From JAGVPT01 sp964642725 (GTDB lineage Bacteria > Bacteroidota > Ignavibacteria > UBA10030 > UBA8401): a DNA stretch of 64,000 bases. Below, one piece after another: positions 43,128 through 50,841 of this stretch (position 1 is the first letter of the stretch; every line of letters starts with the position of its first letter). Where the stretch lies: positions 1 to 64,000 of the forward strand of contig CAZXQG010000008.1 of assembly GCA_964642725.1 (NCBI GenBank), read 5' to 3'. Both the position numbers and the translations under genes were made by a program. Under the pieces are notes generated by a model. That model did not search any database. It had not been told where the DNA came from and saw nothing but the letters and a program-made list of their open reading frames with translations.

Positions 43128-44867
43128 ATGTCTCTGATTCGCGCCTACGTACGTCTTCGTCGTTCCGTCAGTTGGGTCGACCCGCTGGTCTTCCTTGCAC
43201 TGGCGGCGCTGTTGTACAGCCTCGTCGGCGTCGGAAAAGAATGGAACGGCGTCTTGCGTCCGAAAGTGGACATCGACCTTTCGCCCCTCGCATTGCCGAA
43301 GTACACATTTTTTTCTCTCGTGCGGGGATTTGTTGCATACGCGATCTCTCTCGTCTTCACAATCGTGTACGGTTACGTAGCAGCGTACAACAAGAGAGCG
43401 GAGAAGGTCATGATTCCGCTTCTCGATATTCTGCAGAGCATCCCCGTCCTCGGATTTCTTCCTACACTCGTACTGGCGTTTGTTGCGATATTTCCGACGT
43501 CGAATATAGGGCTTGAGCTTGCTGCCGTGATCATGATCTTCACGGGGCAAGTCTGGAACATGACCTTCAGTTTCTATAATTCACTCCGTTCCATTCCGAC
43601 GGAGCTGCGTGAGACAGCGCGTGTCTATAAACTCGGCTGGTGGCGGCGATTCACCCAGCTGGAATTGCCCTACTCCGCGATGGGGTTGATATGGAACAGC
43701 ATGATGTCGATGGCGGGCGGCTGGTTTTTCCTCACCATCAACGAGGCGTTCGTGCTGGGGACAAAGGATTTCCGGCTTCCGGGCATCGGTTCGTACATGA
43801 GCGTCGCGATCTCGCAGGGGAACGTCCCGGCAATGATCTATGCTATCATTGCCATGACAACCATGATTGTCCTGGTCGACCAGGTCTTCTGGCGCCCGAT
43901 CGTTGCCTGGGCGCAGAAATATAAATTTGAGGATACCGAGGCGTCCGAAACGGAGAAATCTTTCGTCCTCGATTTGCTGCGGGAATCGAAGCTCCTGAAG
44001 TTTGCCCGCGAGCGAGTCTGGGAACCGGTGTTCTCTTCCGTCTCGCTGCGAGTAACCAACGGTATCATCGCTTTCGAAAAACGGGAAGTGATTTCGCCGG
44101 TAAACGTCGGTCCGCTTCTAAAGAAAGTCTCCGGCTGGATTGTTACCGCTCTTATGTTTGCCGCTATTCTTCTCGGGGCATGGAAAATGTTTTCGCTCTT
44201 TGCCGAGTTGAACTTTGCAGAATGGCTTACAATCTTTTCACGCCTGCTGTACACGTTCATCCGCGTACTCGTCGCGGTCGTGATCGGAACAGCGTTCATG
44301 ATTCCTATCGGTGTTGCGATTGGGCTGAACCCAAAATTGTCCCGCGTGCTGCAGCCGGTGGCCCAAGTGGCTGCATCGTTTCCCGCACCGATGCTTTTTC
44401 CGCTGGTGATTCTGGCCTTGTCGGGAGCGGGGATCGGGATCGAGGTTGGCGCGGTCGTGTTGATGCTTCTCGGCACACAGTGGTACATTCTTTTCAACGT
44501 CATCGCCGGTGCGATGGCGATCCCGCAGGACCTGAGGGAAGTCGCCTATGTTTCCCGCCTGACCCAATGGCAAACATGGAAACGGCTGATACTCCCCGGC
44601 ATATTTCCGTCGCTGGTCACCGGCTGGGTGACGGCAACTGGCGGAGCGTGGAACGCAAGCATCGTTGCGGAATATGTTCACTTCGGCGATAAAATTCTTG
44701 TCGCTACCGGACTCGGGTCCACGATTACGAATGCGACCGACAGCGGCAATTTCGGGATTCTCGCGGCCAGTGTGCTTGTCATGGCAGCCACTGTTGTTCT
44801 CATCAATAAGCTTTTTTGGAAGAAACTCTATCGAATTGCAGAAACTCAATTTAGCCTTAACAAATGA
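43128..44867 (+). CDS. ABC transporter permease, two fused BPD domains (NitT/TauT-like)
   Basis: A 579-residue inner-membrane protein made of two permease halves in one chain (about residues 20-265 and 325-575), about twelve helices in all. Each half has an EAA-type coupling loop for the ATPase: ELRETARVYKLGWWRRFTQL near 160-179 and DLREVAYVSRLTQWQTWKRL near 468-487. The closest known type is the nitrate/taurine/sulfonate importer group. The substrate is unknown because no binding-protein gene is nearby. Its stop overlaps the ATPase start (ATGA). Confidence 0.88.
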   Translation: MSLIRAYVRLRRSVSWVDPLVFLALAALLYSLVGVGKEWNGVLRPKVDIDLSPLALPKYTFFSLVRGFVAYAISLVFTIVYGYVAAYNKRAEKVMIPLLDILQSIPVLGFLPTLVLAFVAIFPTSNIGLELAAVIMIFTGQVWNMTFSFYNSLRSIPTELRETARVYKLGWWRRFTQLELPYSAMGLIWNSMMSMAGGWFFLTINEAFVLGTKDFRLPGIGSYMSVAISQGNVPAMIYAIIAMTTMIVLVDQVFWRPIVAWAQKYKFEDTEASETEKSFVLDLLRESKLLKFARERVWEPVFSSVSLRVTNGIIAFEKREVISPVNVGPLLKKVSGWIVTALMFAAILLGAWKMFSLFAELNFAEWLTIFSRLLYTFIRVLVAVVIGTAFMIPIGVAIGLNPKLSRVLQPVAQVAASFPAPMLFPLVILALSGAGIGIEVGAVVLMLLGTQWYILFNVIAGAMAIPQDLREVAYVSRLTQWQTWKRLILPGIFPSLVTGWVTATGGAWNASIVAEYVHFGDKILVATGLGSTITNATDSGNFGILAASVLVMAATVVLINKLFWKKLYRIAETQFSLNK

Positions 44868-46168
44868 ACTCAACCGCCATTGCCGAAATCCGCAACGTCT
44901 GCAAGGAATTCACTCTCCCGAACGGAGCGGACTTAAAAGTGCTCGAAAACATTTCGCTGCAGATCCATGCGGGCGAAATTGTCGCCCTTCTCGGGCCGTC
45001 AGGCTCGGGAAAGTCCACGATGATGCGGATTCTCACCGGACTCATCACACCGACAACGGGTGAAGTGCTTGCGTACGATAAACCGCTCGTGGGATTTCAT
45101 CCTCGCGCATCGATCGTCTTTCAAAATTTTGCATTATATCCATGGTTGACGGTGCACGAAAATATTGCTATGGGGTTGGAATGGCTTCAGTTGCCGGAGG
45201 AAGAAGTCCGCACCAGAGTCAGGCAGGCAGTAGACAAAGTCGGCTTGGAGGGGTTTGAAGAAGCATACCCGAAGGAGCTTTCGGGTGGAATGAAACAGCG
45301 CGTTGGCATCGCACGTGCCATCGTCGTCCAGCCGGAGTTGCTGTGCATGGACGAACCATTCAGCGCCCTCGATGTGCTGACGGCGGAAAACCTTCGCGCA
45401 GAAGTTCTCAGTCTTTGGCTCGACCATAAGGTGGAGATCAAAAGCGTCCTTTTTGTTACGCACGACATTCGCGAAGCGGTGTTTCTTGCGAACCGTATTG
45501 TGGTGCTGAGCACCAACCCCGGCGCAATTCGAATTATCTTGCAAAACGACATGCCTCACCCGCGGGATATGCGTTCACCCGCATTCCTTGCCATGATCGA
45601 CCACATTCATGACATCATCACGAACGCAATCATCCCGGATGAAGTCACTCCCGCCGTTCCGACGACCGTACCACGGCACGTAGAACCGCTCCCGCATGTG
45701 ACGCCGGGCGAAATTCTTGGTCTGCTCGAAATTCTCGACGACCATAACGGTACAATCGATATTTTCGACCTTGCCCAGAAGACAGGAAAAGATTTTGGTT
45801 CGACGATCACTGTTGTGAAAGCAGCAGAGCTGCTCGATTTTGTCGACACGCCGAAGCATAACGTTGTCTTCACCGACACCGGGAAACAATTTCTCAAGGG
45901 GGACGTGAACAATAGAAAACTTCTCTTCAAGCAGCAGATGCTTTCCCTTCGCCTGTTTGAAGTCGTCTCCGGAATGTTACGGCGGACCGAAGCGCTGAAT
46001 CTCAGCGAAGAAATTGTTCTTGAACAGCTCGCAATTCTTCTCCCCAACGAAGACGTGGAGAAGCTCTTTGAAACAATGGTGGGATGGGCGCGCTACGGCG
46101 AACTGTTCGGTTACAATGCCGACGATAAGGTTCTTTATCTGGATACCGGACAAGAGTCGGCGGGATAA
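44864..46168 (+). CDS. ABC transporter ATPase with AAA-associated C-terminal domain
   Basis: A 434-residue cytoplasmic ATPase partner of the fused permease. It has Walker A GPSGSGKS near residues 44-51, Q-loop FQNFALYPWL near 86-95, signature LSGGMKQRVG near 143-152, Walker B LLCMDEPFSALD near 163-174 and the H-loop FVTHDIREA near 203-211. From about 285 a helical domain resembling the AAA-associated C-terminal domain (EILGLLEILDDHNGTIDIFD) is appended; it may bind a regulator or the substrate signal. Overlap with the permease gene implies a two-gene operon. Confidence 0.9.
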   Translation: MNSTAIAEIRNVCKEFTLPNGADLKVLENISLQIHAGEIVALLGPSGSGKSTMMRILTGLITPTTGEVLAYDKPLVGFHPRASIVFQNFALYPWLTVHENIAMGLEWLQLPEEEVRTRVRQAVDKVGLEGFEEAYPKELSGGMKQRVGIARAIVVQPELLCMDEPFSALDVLTAENLRAEVLSLWLDHKVEIKSVLFVTHDIREAVFLANRIVVLSTNPGAIRIILQNDMPHPRDMRSPAFLAMIDHIHDIITNAIIPDEVTPAVPTTVPRHVEPLPHVTPGEILGLLEILDDHNGTIDIFDLAQKTGKDFGSTITVVKAAELLDFVDTPKHNVVFTDTGKQFLKGDVNNRKLLFKQQMLSLRLFEVVSGMLRRTEALNLSEEIVLEQLAILLPNEDVEKLFETMVGWARYGELFGYNADDKVLYLDTGQESAG

Positions 46169-46190
46169 TGCGGTTTATTTTAGGAGTTCG

Positions 46191-47864
46191 ATGAGCGACA
46201 ATAAAATAATCTTTTCGATGGTCGGCGTGGGAAAGATCCACAAGCCGAACAAGCAGGTTCTGAAAGATATCTACCTGTCATTCTTTTACGGCGCAAAGAT
46301 CGGCGTGCTGGGACTGAATGGCGCCGGGAAGAGCACGTTGTTGCGAATCATTGCAGGACTGGACAAAGAATACGTCGGCGAGATTACCTCGCAGAAGGGA
46401 ATATCTTTCGGTTACCTTCCGCAGGAACCGCAGCTGGATGCGGCGAAAACGGTGAAAGAGATTGTCGAAGAAGGTGTGCACGAAATCGTTGCACTCATCA
46501 AAGAATACGAAGCCGTCACCGCGAAATTCGGCGAGCCGGACGCCGACATTGATAAACTGCTGGAGAAACAGGGAAACCTTCAGGACAAGATCGAGCACCT
46601 CAACGCGTGGGACATCGACAGCAAGCTAGAACAAGCGATGGATGCTCTTCGCTGCCCTCCCGGCGATACACCGGTAAGCGTGCTGTCGGGAGGAGAACGC
46701 CGCCGCGTGGCGCTCTGCCGGCTCCTTCTTCAAGAACCCGACGTGCTGCTTCTCGACGAACCGACAAACCATCTCGATGCCGAATCCGTCGCCTGGCTTG
46801 AGCATCATCTCAGCCAGTACAAAGGGACCGTTCTTGCCGTTACGCACGACAGGTATTTTCTCGACAACGTGGCGGGATGGATATTGGAACTGGACCGGGG
46901 CGAGGGTATTCCATTCAAGGGAAATTATTCTTCCTGGCTTGAGCAGAAGCAGCAACGGCTCGGACTCGAAGAGAAGCAGGAATCAAAACGGCAAAAGGCG
47001 TTGTCGGAAGAGCTGGAATGGGTTCGGATGAATCCGAAAGGGCGCCATGCAAAAAGCAAAGCACGCATTGCGGCGTACGAAAAAATGCTCGCCGGTGAAT
47101 CCGAGAAACGGGATGATGAGCTGGAAATATTTATTCCCTCCGGTCCGCGGCTTGGCGATGTCGCGATCGAGGCGCACAACGTCTCGAAGGCGTACGGCGA
47201 TAATCTTCTCTGCGAAGAGATGAATTTTTCCCTTCCCCACGGGGGCATCATCGGCGTCATCGGCCCGAATGGGGCGGGTAAGACGACGTTGTTCCGCATG
47301 ATCACCGGAACGGAAAAACCGGACAGCGGCGAAATAAAAATTGGCGAGACGGTGAAGCTTGCGTACGTCGACCAGAGCCGTCCCCTCGACCCCGAGAAAA
47401 CGATCTGGCAGGAAATATCCGGAGGCGAGGATATTTTGAAGCTTGGCAGCCGCGATGTCAATTCACGCGCTTATGTCGCGCGCTTCAATTTCAGCGGAAG
47501 CGACCAGCAGAAGAAAACAGGAGAGCTATCAGGGGGAGAGCGCAACCGCGTCCATCTTGCAAAAATACTGAAAGAAGGGGCGAACGTTCTTCTGCTCGAC
47601 GAGCCGACAAACGACCTCGATGTGAATACGCTTCGCGCGCTCGAAGAAGCGTTGATGAATTTTGCCGGCTGCGCAGTTGTCATCTCTCACGACCGCTGGT
47701 TCCTCGACCGCATCGCAACGCATATTCTTGCTTTTGAAGGGGAAAGCAAAGTTTTCTGGTATGATGGGAATTATTCGGAGTACGAAGAAAACAGGAAAAA
47801 GCGCCTCGGCATTGCCGCCGACCAGCCGCACCGGATCAAGTATAAGAAACTGATGCGGACATAA
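46191..47864 (+). CDS. ettA: Energy-dependent translational throttle EttA (ABC-F)
   Basis: A 557-residue ribosome-associated ABC-F protein that gates entry into translation elongation according to ATP/ADP. Two ATPase halves are seen: Walker A GLNGAGKST near residues 39-47 with LSGGERRRVAL near 165-175, and GPNGAGKTT near 358-366 with LSGGERNRVHL near 447-457. An arm and linker rich in Lys/Arg (about 245-315) lie between. Length equals E. coli EttA (555). ATG 46191 is preceded by AGGAG (46182-46186); a long upstream in-frame extension overlaps the ABC gene and is rejected. Confidence 0.95.
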   Translation: MSDNKIIFSMVGVGKIHKPNKQVLKDIYLSFFYGAKIGVLGLNGAGKSTLLRIIAGLDKEYVGEITSQKGISFGYLPQEPQLDAAKTVKEIVEEGVHEIVALIKEYEAVTAKFGEPDADIDKLLEKQGNLQDKIEHLNAWDIDSKLEQAMDALRCPPGDTPVSVLSGGERRRVALCRLLLQEPDVLLLDEPTNHLDAESVAWLEHHLSQYKGTVLAVTHDRYFLDNVAGWILELDRGEGIPFKGNYSSWLEQKQQRLGLEEKQESKRQKALSEELEWVRMNPKGRHAKSKARIAAYEKMLAGESEKRDDELEIFIPSGPRLGDVAIEAHNVSKAYGDNLLCEEMNFSLPHGGIIGVIGPNGAGKTTLFRMITGTEKPDSGEIKIGETVKLAYVDQSRPLDPEKTIWQEISGGEDILKLGSRDVNSRAYVARFNFSGSDQQKKTGELSGGERNRVHLAKILKEGANVLLLDEPTNDLDVNTLRALEEALMNFAGCAVVISHDRWFLDRIATHILAFEGESKVFWYDGNYSEYEENRKKRLGIAADQPHRIKYKKLMRT

Positions 47865-47943
47865 GAGTTAAAAGTTGTAAGTTTTAAGTTATAAGTTTTT
47901 CGTTTTCTGTTGCATGCTTTTAACTTAAAACTTATAACTTGAG
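47865..47943. repeat. TTTTAAGTTATAAG inverted words after ettA
   Basis: Beginning within 5 bp of the ettA stop, AGTTAAAAGTTGTAAGTTTT and further words (47867-47899) are mirrored by CTTTTAACTTAAAACTTATA and on (47917-47941). The arms form a long A/U-rich stem around a short loop. The same words occur after the ornithine carbamoyltransferase gene. Confidence 0.75.
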
Positions 47944-47946
47944 GCA

Positions 47947-48063
47947 TCTGAAAAATCAGTTACAATGGTGGGACGGACATTCTTGTCCGTCAGAATTTGT
48001 TAGATTTGAATCAAAAATGACAAACAGGAATGTTTGTCCCACCAGAAAAAGCAACTTTTCAGA
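47947..48063. mobile_element. MITE-like element with nested hairpin arms
   Basis: Outer ends TCTGAAAA (47947-47954) and TTTTCAGA (48056-48063) are perfect inverses. Inside, 26-bp inverted repeats (47966-47991 and 48019-48044, five mismatches) begin TGGTGGGAC and end GTCCCACCA. Each arm is itself a perfect 8-bp hairpin: GACGGACA/TGTCCGTC on the left and GACAAACA/TGTTTGTC on the right. The remaining DNA to 48105 shows nothing else. Confidence 0.65.
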
Positions 48064-48105
48064 AGTCTCAACTTTTGACTTTATACCCACCACCACCCTC
48101 CGTAC

Positions 48106-48134
48106 TTGACAATCATTCGATATATCTCTATACT
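48106..48134 (+). promoter_or_regulatory. Strong sigma-70-type promoter
   Basis: TTGACA (48106-48111), 17 bp, TATACT (48129-48134): a perfect -35 and a five-of-six -10 with ideal spacing, about 60 bp ahead of the small membrane-protein gene at 48194. Confidence 0.75.
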
Positions 48135-48193
48135 TGCTCGATTTTGGAACCACAAACGGCATTTTTCCACATTCACCACTAAGGAGAAGATCC

Positions 48194-48610
48194 ATGAAAA
48201 AAATGTTGCTCGGTTTCGTTGCAGTGTTTGTTACTCTCGAGGTGCTAGATGCAATCATCCATGGCGTAATTTTGATGAGCACGTACATGGCCATGCAAAA
48301 TGTATGGCGCGCCGATATGATGGCAAAGATGTGGGTGTTGCATGTTGTTAAGATCATCACCGCTTTCTTTTTTGTTGTTATCTTTTCCAAGGGATACGAA
48401 AACAAAGGAATTATGGAAGGCTTACGGTACGGGTTTTATGTCGGAATGATTATCAGCAGCGGATTTGCACTTGGTTCGTATGCCAGCTATCCGATTCCTC
48501 ATATGCTTGCAATACACTGGTTCTTGCTTACCCTTGTTGAGTACCTTATCGCAGGCGCGGTACTTGCACAAGTCTACAAACAGGTAAAGGAAGCTGCACC
48601 AAAAGCCTAA
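48194..48610 (+). CDS. Small four-helix membrane protein, unknown function
   Basis: A 138-residue protein with four predicted transmembrane helices (about residues 4-26, 50-68, 80-99 and 106-126). I do not recognise a named family. It has its own near-consensus promoter, a Shine-Dalgarno AAGGAG (48181-48186) and a strong terminator, so it is a single-gene unit likely expressed well. In-frame codons upstream of ATG 48194 lie over the promoter and are rejected. Confidence 0.85.
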   Translation: MKKMLLGFVAVFVTLEVLDAIIHGVILMSTYMAMQNVWRADMMAKMWVLHVVKIITAFFFVVIFSKGYENKGIMEGLRYGFYVGMIISSGFALGSYASYPIPHMLAIHWFLLTLVEYLIAGAVLAQVYKQVKEAAPKA

Positions 48611-48630
48611 GGGTCTACATAATATTCACG

Positions 48631-48662
48631 CAAACCCCGATTTTTTATGGCATCGGGGTTTG
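48631..48662 (+). terminator. Rho-independent-like hairpin
   Basis: CAAACCCCGAT (48631-48641) and ATCGGGGTTTG (48652-48662) make a perfect 11-bp stem with a 10-nt loop, 20 bp after the stop at 48610. No long T-run follows on this strand. Confidence 0.7.
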
Positions 48663-48750
48663 TCGTATGCAGCAGACAGCAGTCGTTCTCGATATTTCGA
48701 TTTCGCATTTACTTTCGCAGAACAACCATGGCAATCTTGAGGAGAAAACA

Positions 48751-49224
48751 ATGGAATCGGTAAAACGAATCGCGCTCGTTGCGCACGATAACTGCAAAAA
48801 AGACATGGTGGAATGGGTGAGCTATAACAGCGGCACGCTCCTCAATCACGAATTGATTTGCACGGGAACGACCGGAAAATTGGTAAACGGAGAGTTGAAG
48901 AAGAATGCCGGCACAAAATATCGAGATGAAATAAGAATTTTGAAGCTGAAGTCAGGTCCATTCGGCGGCGACCAACAGCTTGGCGCGATGATTGCGGAAG
49001 GCGGCATTGATGTTTTGATTTTTTTCTGGGATCCGATGGAGCCGCAGCCGCACGAAGTCGACGTCAAGGCGTTGCTGCGGATCGCCGTCCTCTATAATAT
49101 ACCGACTGCCTGCAACCGCTCGACCGCGGACTTTCTTATTTCTTCACACCTTATCAAAGAGCAATACACGCCCGCTCCGCCGCGCGACTATTCAAAATAC
49201 TTCAATAGAAAAGTCGTGCTGTAG
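48751..49224 (+). CDS. mgsA: Methylglyoxal synthase
   Basis: A 157-residue cytoplasmic enzyme converting dihydroxyacetone phosphate to methylglyoxal, a glycolytic bypass that relieves phosphate limitation. Conserved blocks are ALVAHDNCKKDM near residues 8-19, TGTTGKL near 39-45, SGPFGGDQQLGA near 67-78 with the catalytic Asp, FFWDPMEPQPHEVDVKALLR near 90-109 and the phosphate-contacting CNRSTADF near 121-128. ATG 48751 has GAGGAG 7 bp upstream; a longer in-frame N-terminus from 48667 overlaps the terminator region and is rejected. Confidence 0.95.
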   Translation: MESVKRIALVAHDNCKKDMVEWVSYNSGTLLNHELICTGTTGKLVNGELKKNAGTKYRDEIRILKLKSGPFGGDQQLGAMIAEGGIDVLIFFWDPMEPQPHEVDVKALLRIAVLYNIPTACNRSTADFLISSHLIKEQYTPAPPRDYSKYFNRKVVL

Positions 49225-49678
49225 AACGATCTGCAATAGATTACGGACGTAAAGAATAAACCTAAAAGCTGAGACCGAAGCCAACAAACCTGATAACAGA
49301 GCATTATCAACGTTTGCCATTGACCGGGAAGTCGCGTATCTTACAATACGAAGACGGATGTAGAACAATCACACAGAGGTCTGCGACCTCGCGGAAGCTG
49401 CGGCTCGACGGGTTGTTAATGTATAGATGAAAACCCCCGGATTCCTGCCTTGCGAATACTAAGCTGAAACCTGTCGGATTTTCTCTGACAAAAGATTGCT
49501 GGAAACGATCTCAAAAATCCTTTCACTCATTGCAATGGATGAAAAGAAAATGATTTTTGAGAGAGGTTTGCAATTATTGACCGCGCAGCGTTTTTTACCC
49601 AGCGCAGACATAAATGGGGGTTCAAGAAAAACCGCCGTGCTTAGCAAATTCATCCCATTGATTTCACACTAATCCATC
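49225..49678. promoter_or_regulatory. rho leader region with promoter and hairpin
   Basis: No gene is seen. A good promoter pair TTGACC (49320-49325), 16 bp, TACAAT (49342-49347) would give a rho transcript with a leader of about 325 nt. Near its 3' end TCTCAAAAATC (49509-49519) and GATTTTTGAGA (49552-49562) form a perfect 11-bp stem with CATTGCAATG at the tip. Long leaders are typical of autoregulated rho genes, but a small RNA is another reading. Confidence 0.5.
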
Positions 49679-50773
49679 ATGTCAATATCCTATTCCGGCA
49701 TACTTGAAATTGATCCGCAGCGGCGCGGCTTCGTCAGGACGCTCTCGCACGGCCTCACCCATACCGACAAAGATGTCCATATCTCAGCTCCTCTCATCCA
49801 GCGCTTCGCCCTTCGGCCCGGAGTTCTGGTTGAAGGTAGCGCCGATGCATCCGGAAGAGGAACACCGCAGGGTGTAACGATCGAACGCATTAACGGGTTG
49901 CCATCCGAAGAGTGGAAGACCGTCAAGGAGTTTTCGTCGTATGAAGTTGTATCACCCAACGAAATCATCCGGCTTGAGGGAGAGAAGAGCAATATCTCCA
50001 TGCGCATCGTTGATCTGTTTTGTCCGGTCGGCAAAGGGCAGCGGGCGCTGATTGTTTCTCCTCCTAAAGCCGGAAAGACAATGCTCATGCAGCAACTTGC
50101 ACATGCGATCAGCATCAATAATCCGGAGATTGATCTTCTTGTCTTGTTGATTGACGAGCGTCCGGAAGAAGTGACCGATATGCGGCGTTCGATTTCAGGG
50201 GAGGTGTTTGCGAGTTCGAGCGACAGTGATCGCGGAAGCCATGTTCGTCTCGCGCAATTAGTCCTCGAATACGCAAAAAGAAAAGTTGAAACAGGGAGAG
50301 ATGTCATCGTGCTCCTCGACTCGCTCACCCGCCTTGGACGGGCGTTCAACATCCACCAGAAAAGCAGCGGCCGCACAATGTCCGGCGGCGTGGATATCCG
50401 CGCGCTCGAGATTCCCAAACGTATTTTCGGCGCGGCACGCAACTGTGAACACAGCGGCTCGCTCACAATTATTGCGACGGCACTGATCGAAACGAACTCG
50501 CGCATGGACGAGCTGATTTTTCAGGAATTTAAGGGGACGGGGAATATGGAACTCGTACTTGACCGGGGTATGGCAAACGAAAGAATTTTTCCGGCGATCA
50601 ATCTTCCCGTATCGGGAACGCGGCGGGAAGAACTCCTCTTTGGCAGCGAAACAGGCGCGTATCAGGCGCTCAGACGGTCGATTGCGAAGATGCCTCCCCG
50701 TGAAGCGATGCTTGCTGTGCTCAAACTAGTCAAACAATATCCGACAAACTCTTTGTTACTTTCTAAGTTTTAG
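49679..50773 (+). CDS. rho: Transcription termination factor Rho, short form
   Basis: A 364-residue hexameric RNA helicase. It begins directly at the cold-shock-like RNA-binding domain (GILEIDPQRRGFVRTL), lacking the N-terminal helix bundle that E. coli Rho (419 residues) has. Motifs are Walker A PPKAGKTMLM near 128-137, Walker B VIVLLDSLTRL near 207-217, the Q-loop GRTMSGGVDIRAL near 230-242 and the R-loop SGTRREELL near 314-322. The binding domain is divergent after about residue 25 (THTDKDVHISAPLIQRF). It may be a second Rho paralogue or the only one; the window cannot tell. Confidence 0.93.
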   Translation: MSISYSGILEIDPQRRGFVRTLSHGLTHTDKDVHISAPLIQRFALRPGVLVEGSADASGRGTPQGVTIERINGLPSEEWKTVKEFSSYEVVSPNEIIRLEGEKSNISMRIVDLFCPVGKGQRALIVSPPKAGKTMLMQQLAHAISINNPEIDLLVLLIDERPEEVTDMRRSISGEVFASSSDSDRGSHVRLAQLVLEYAKRKVETGRDVIVLLDSLTRLGRAFNIHQKSSGRTMSGGVDIRALEIPKRIFGAARNCEHSGSLTIIATALIETNSRMDELIFQEFKGTGNMELVLDRGMANERIFPAINLPVSGTRREELLFGSETGAYQALRRSIAKMPPREAMLAVLKLVKQYPTNSLLLSKF

Positions 50774-50841
50774 GGGATAAACAACGGCGGGAGACAAACA
50801 AAAAAATTTGCTATATTTACTGAGGGTGAGCAGATTCTACG

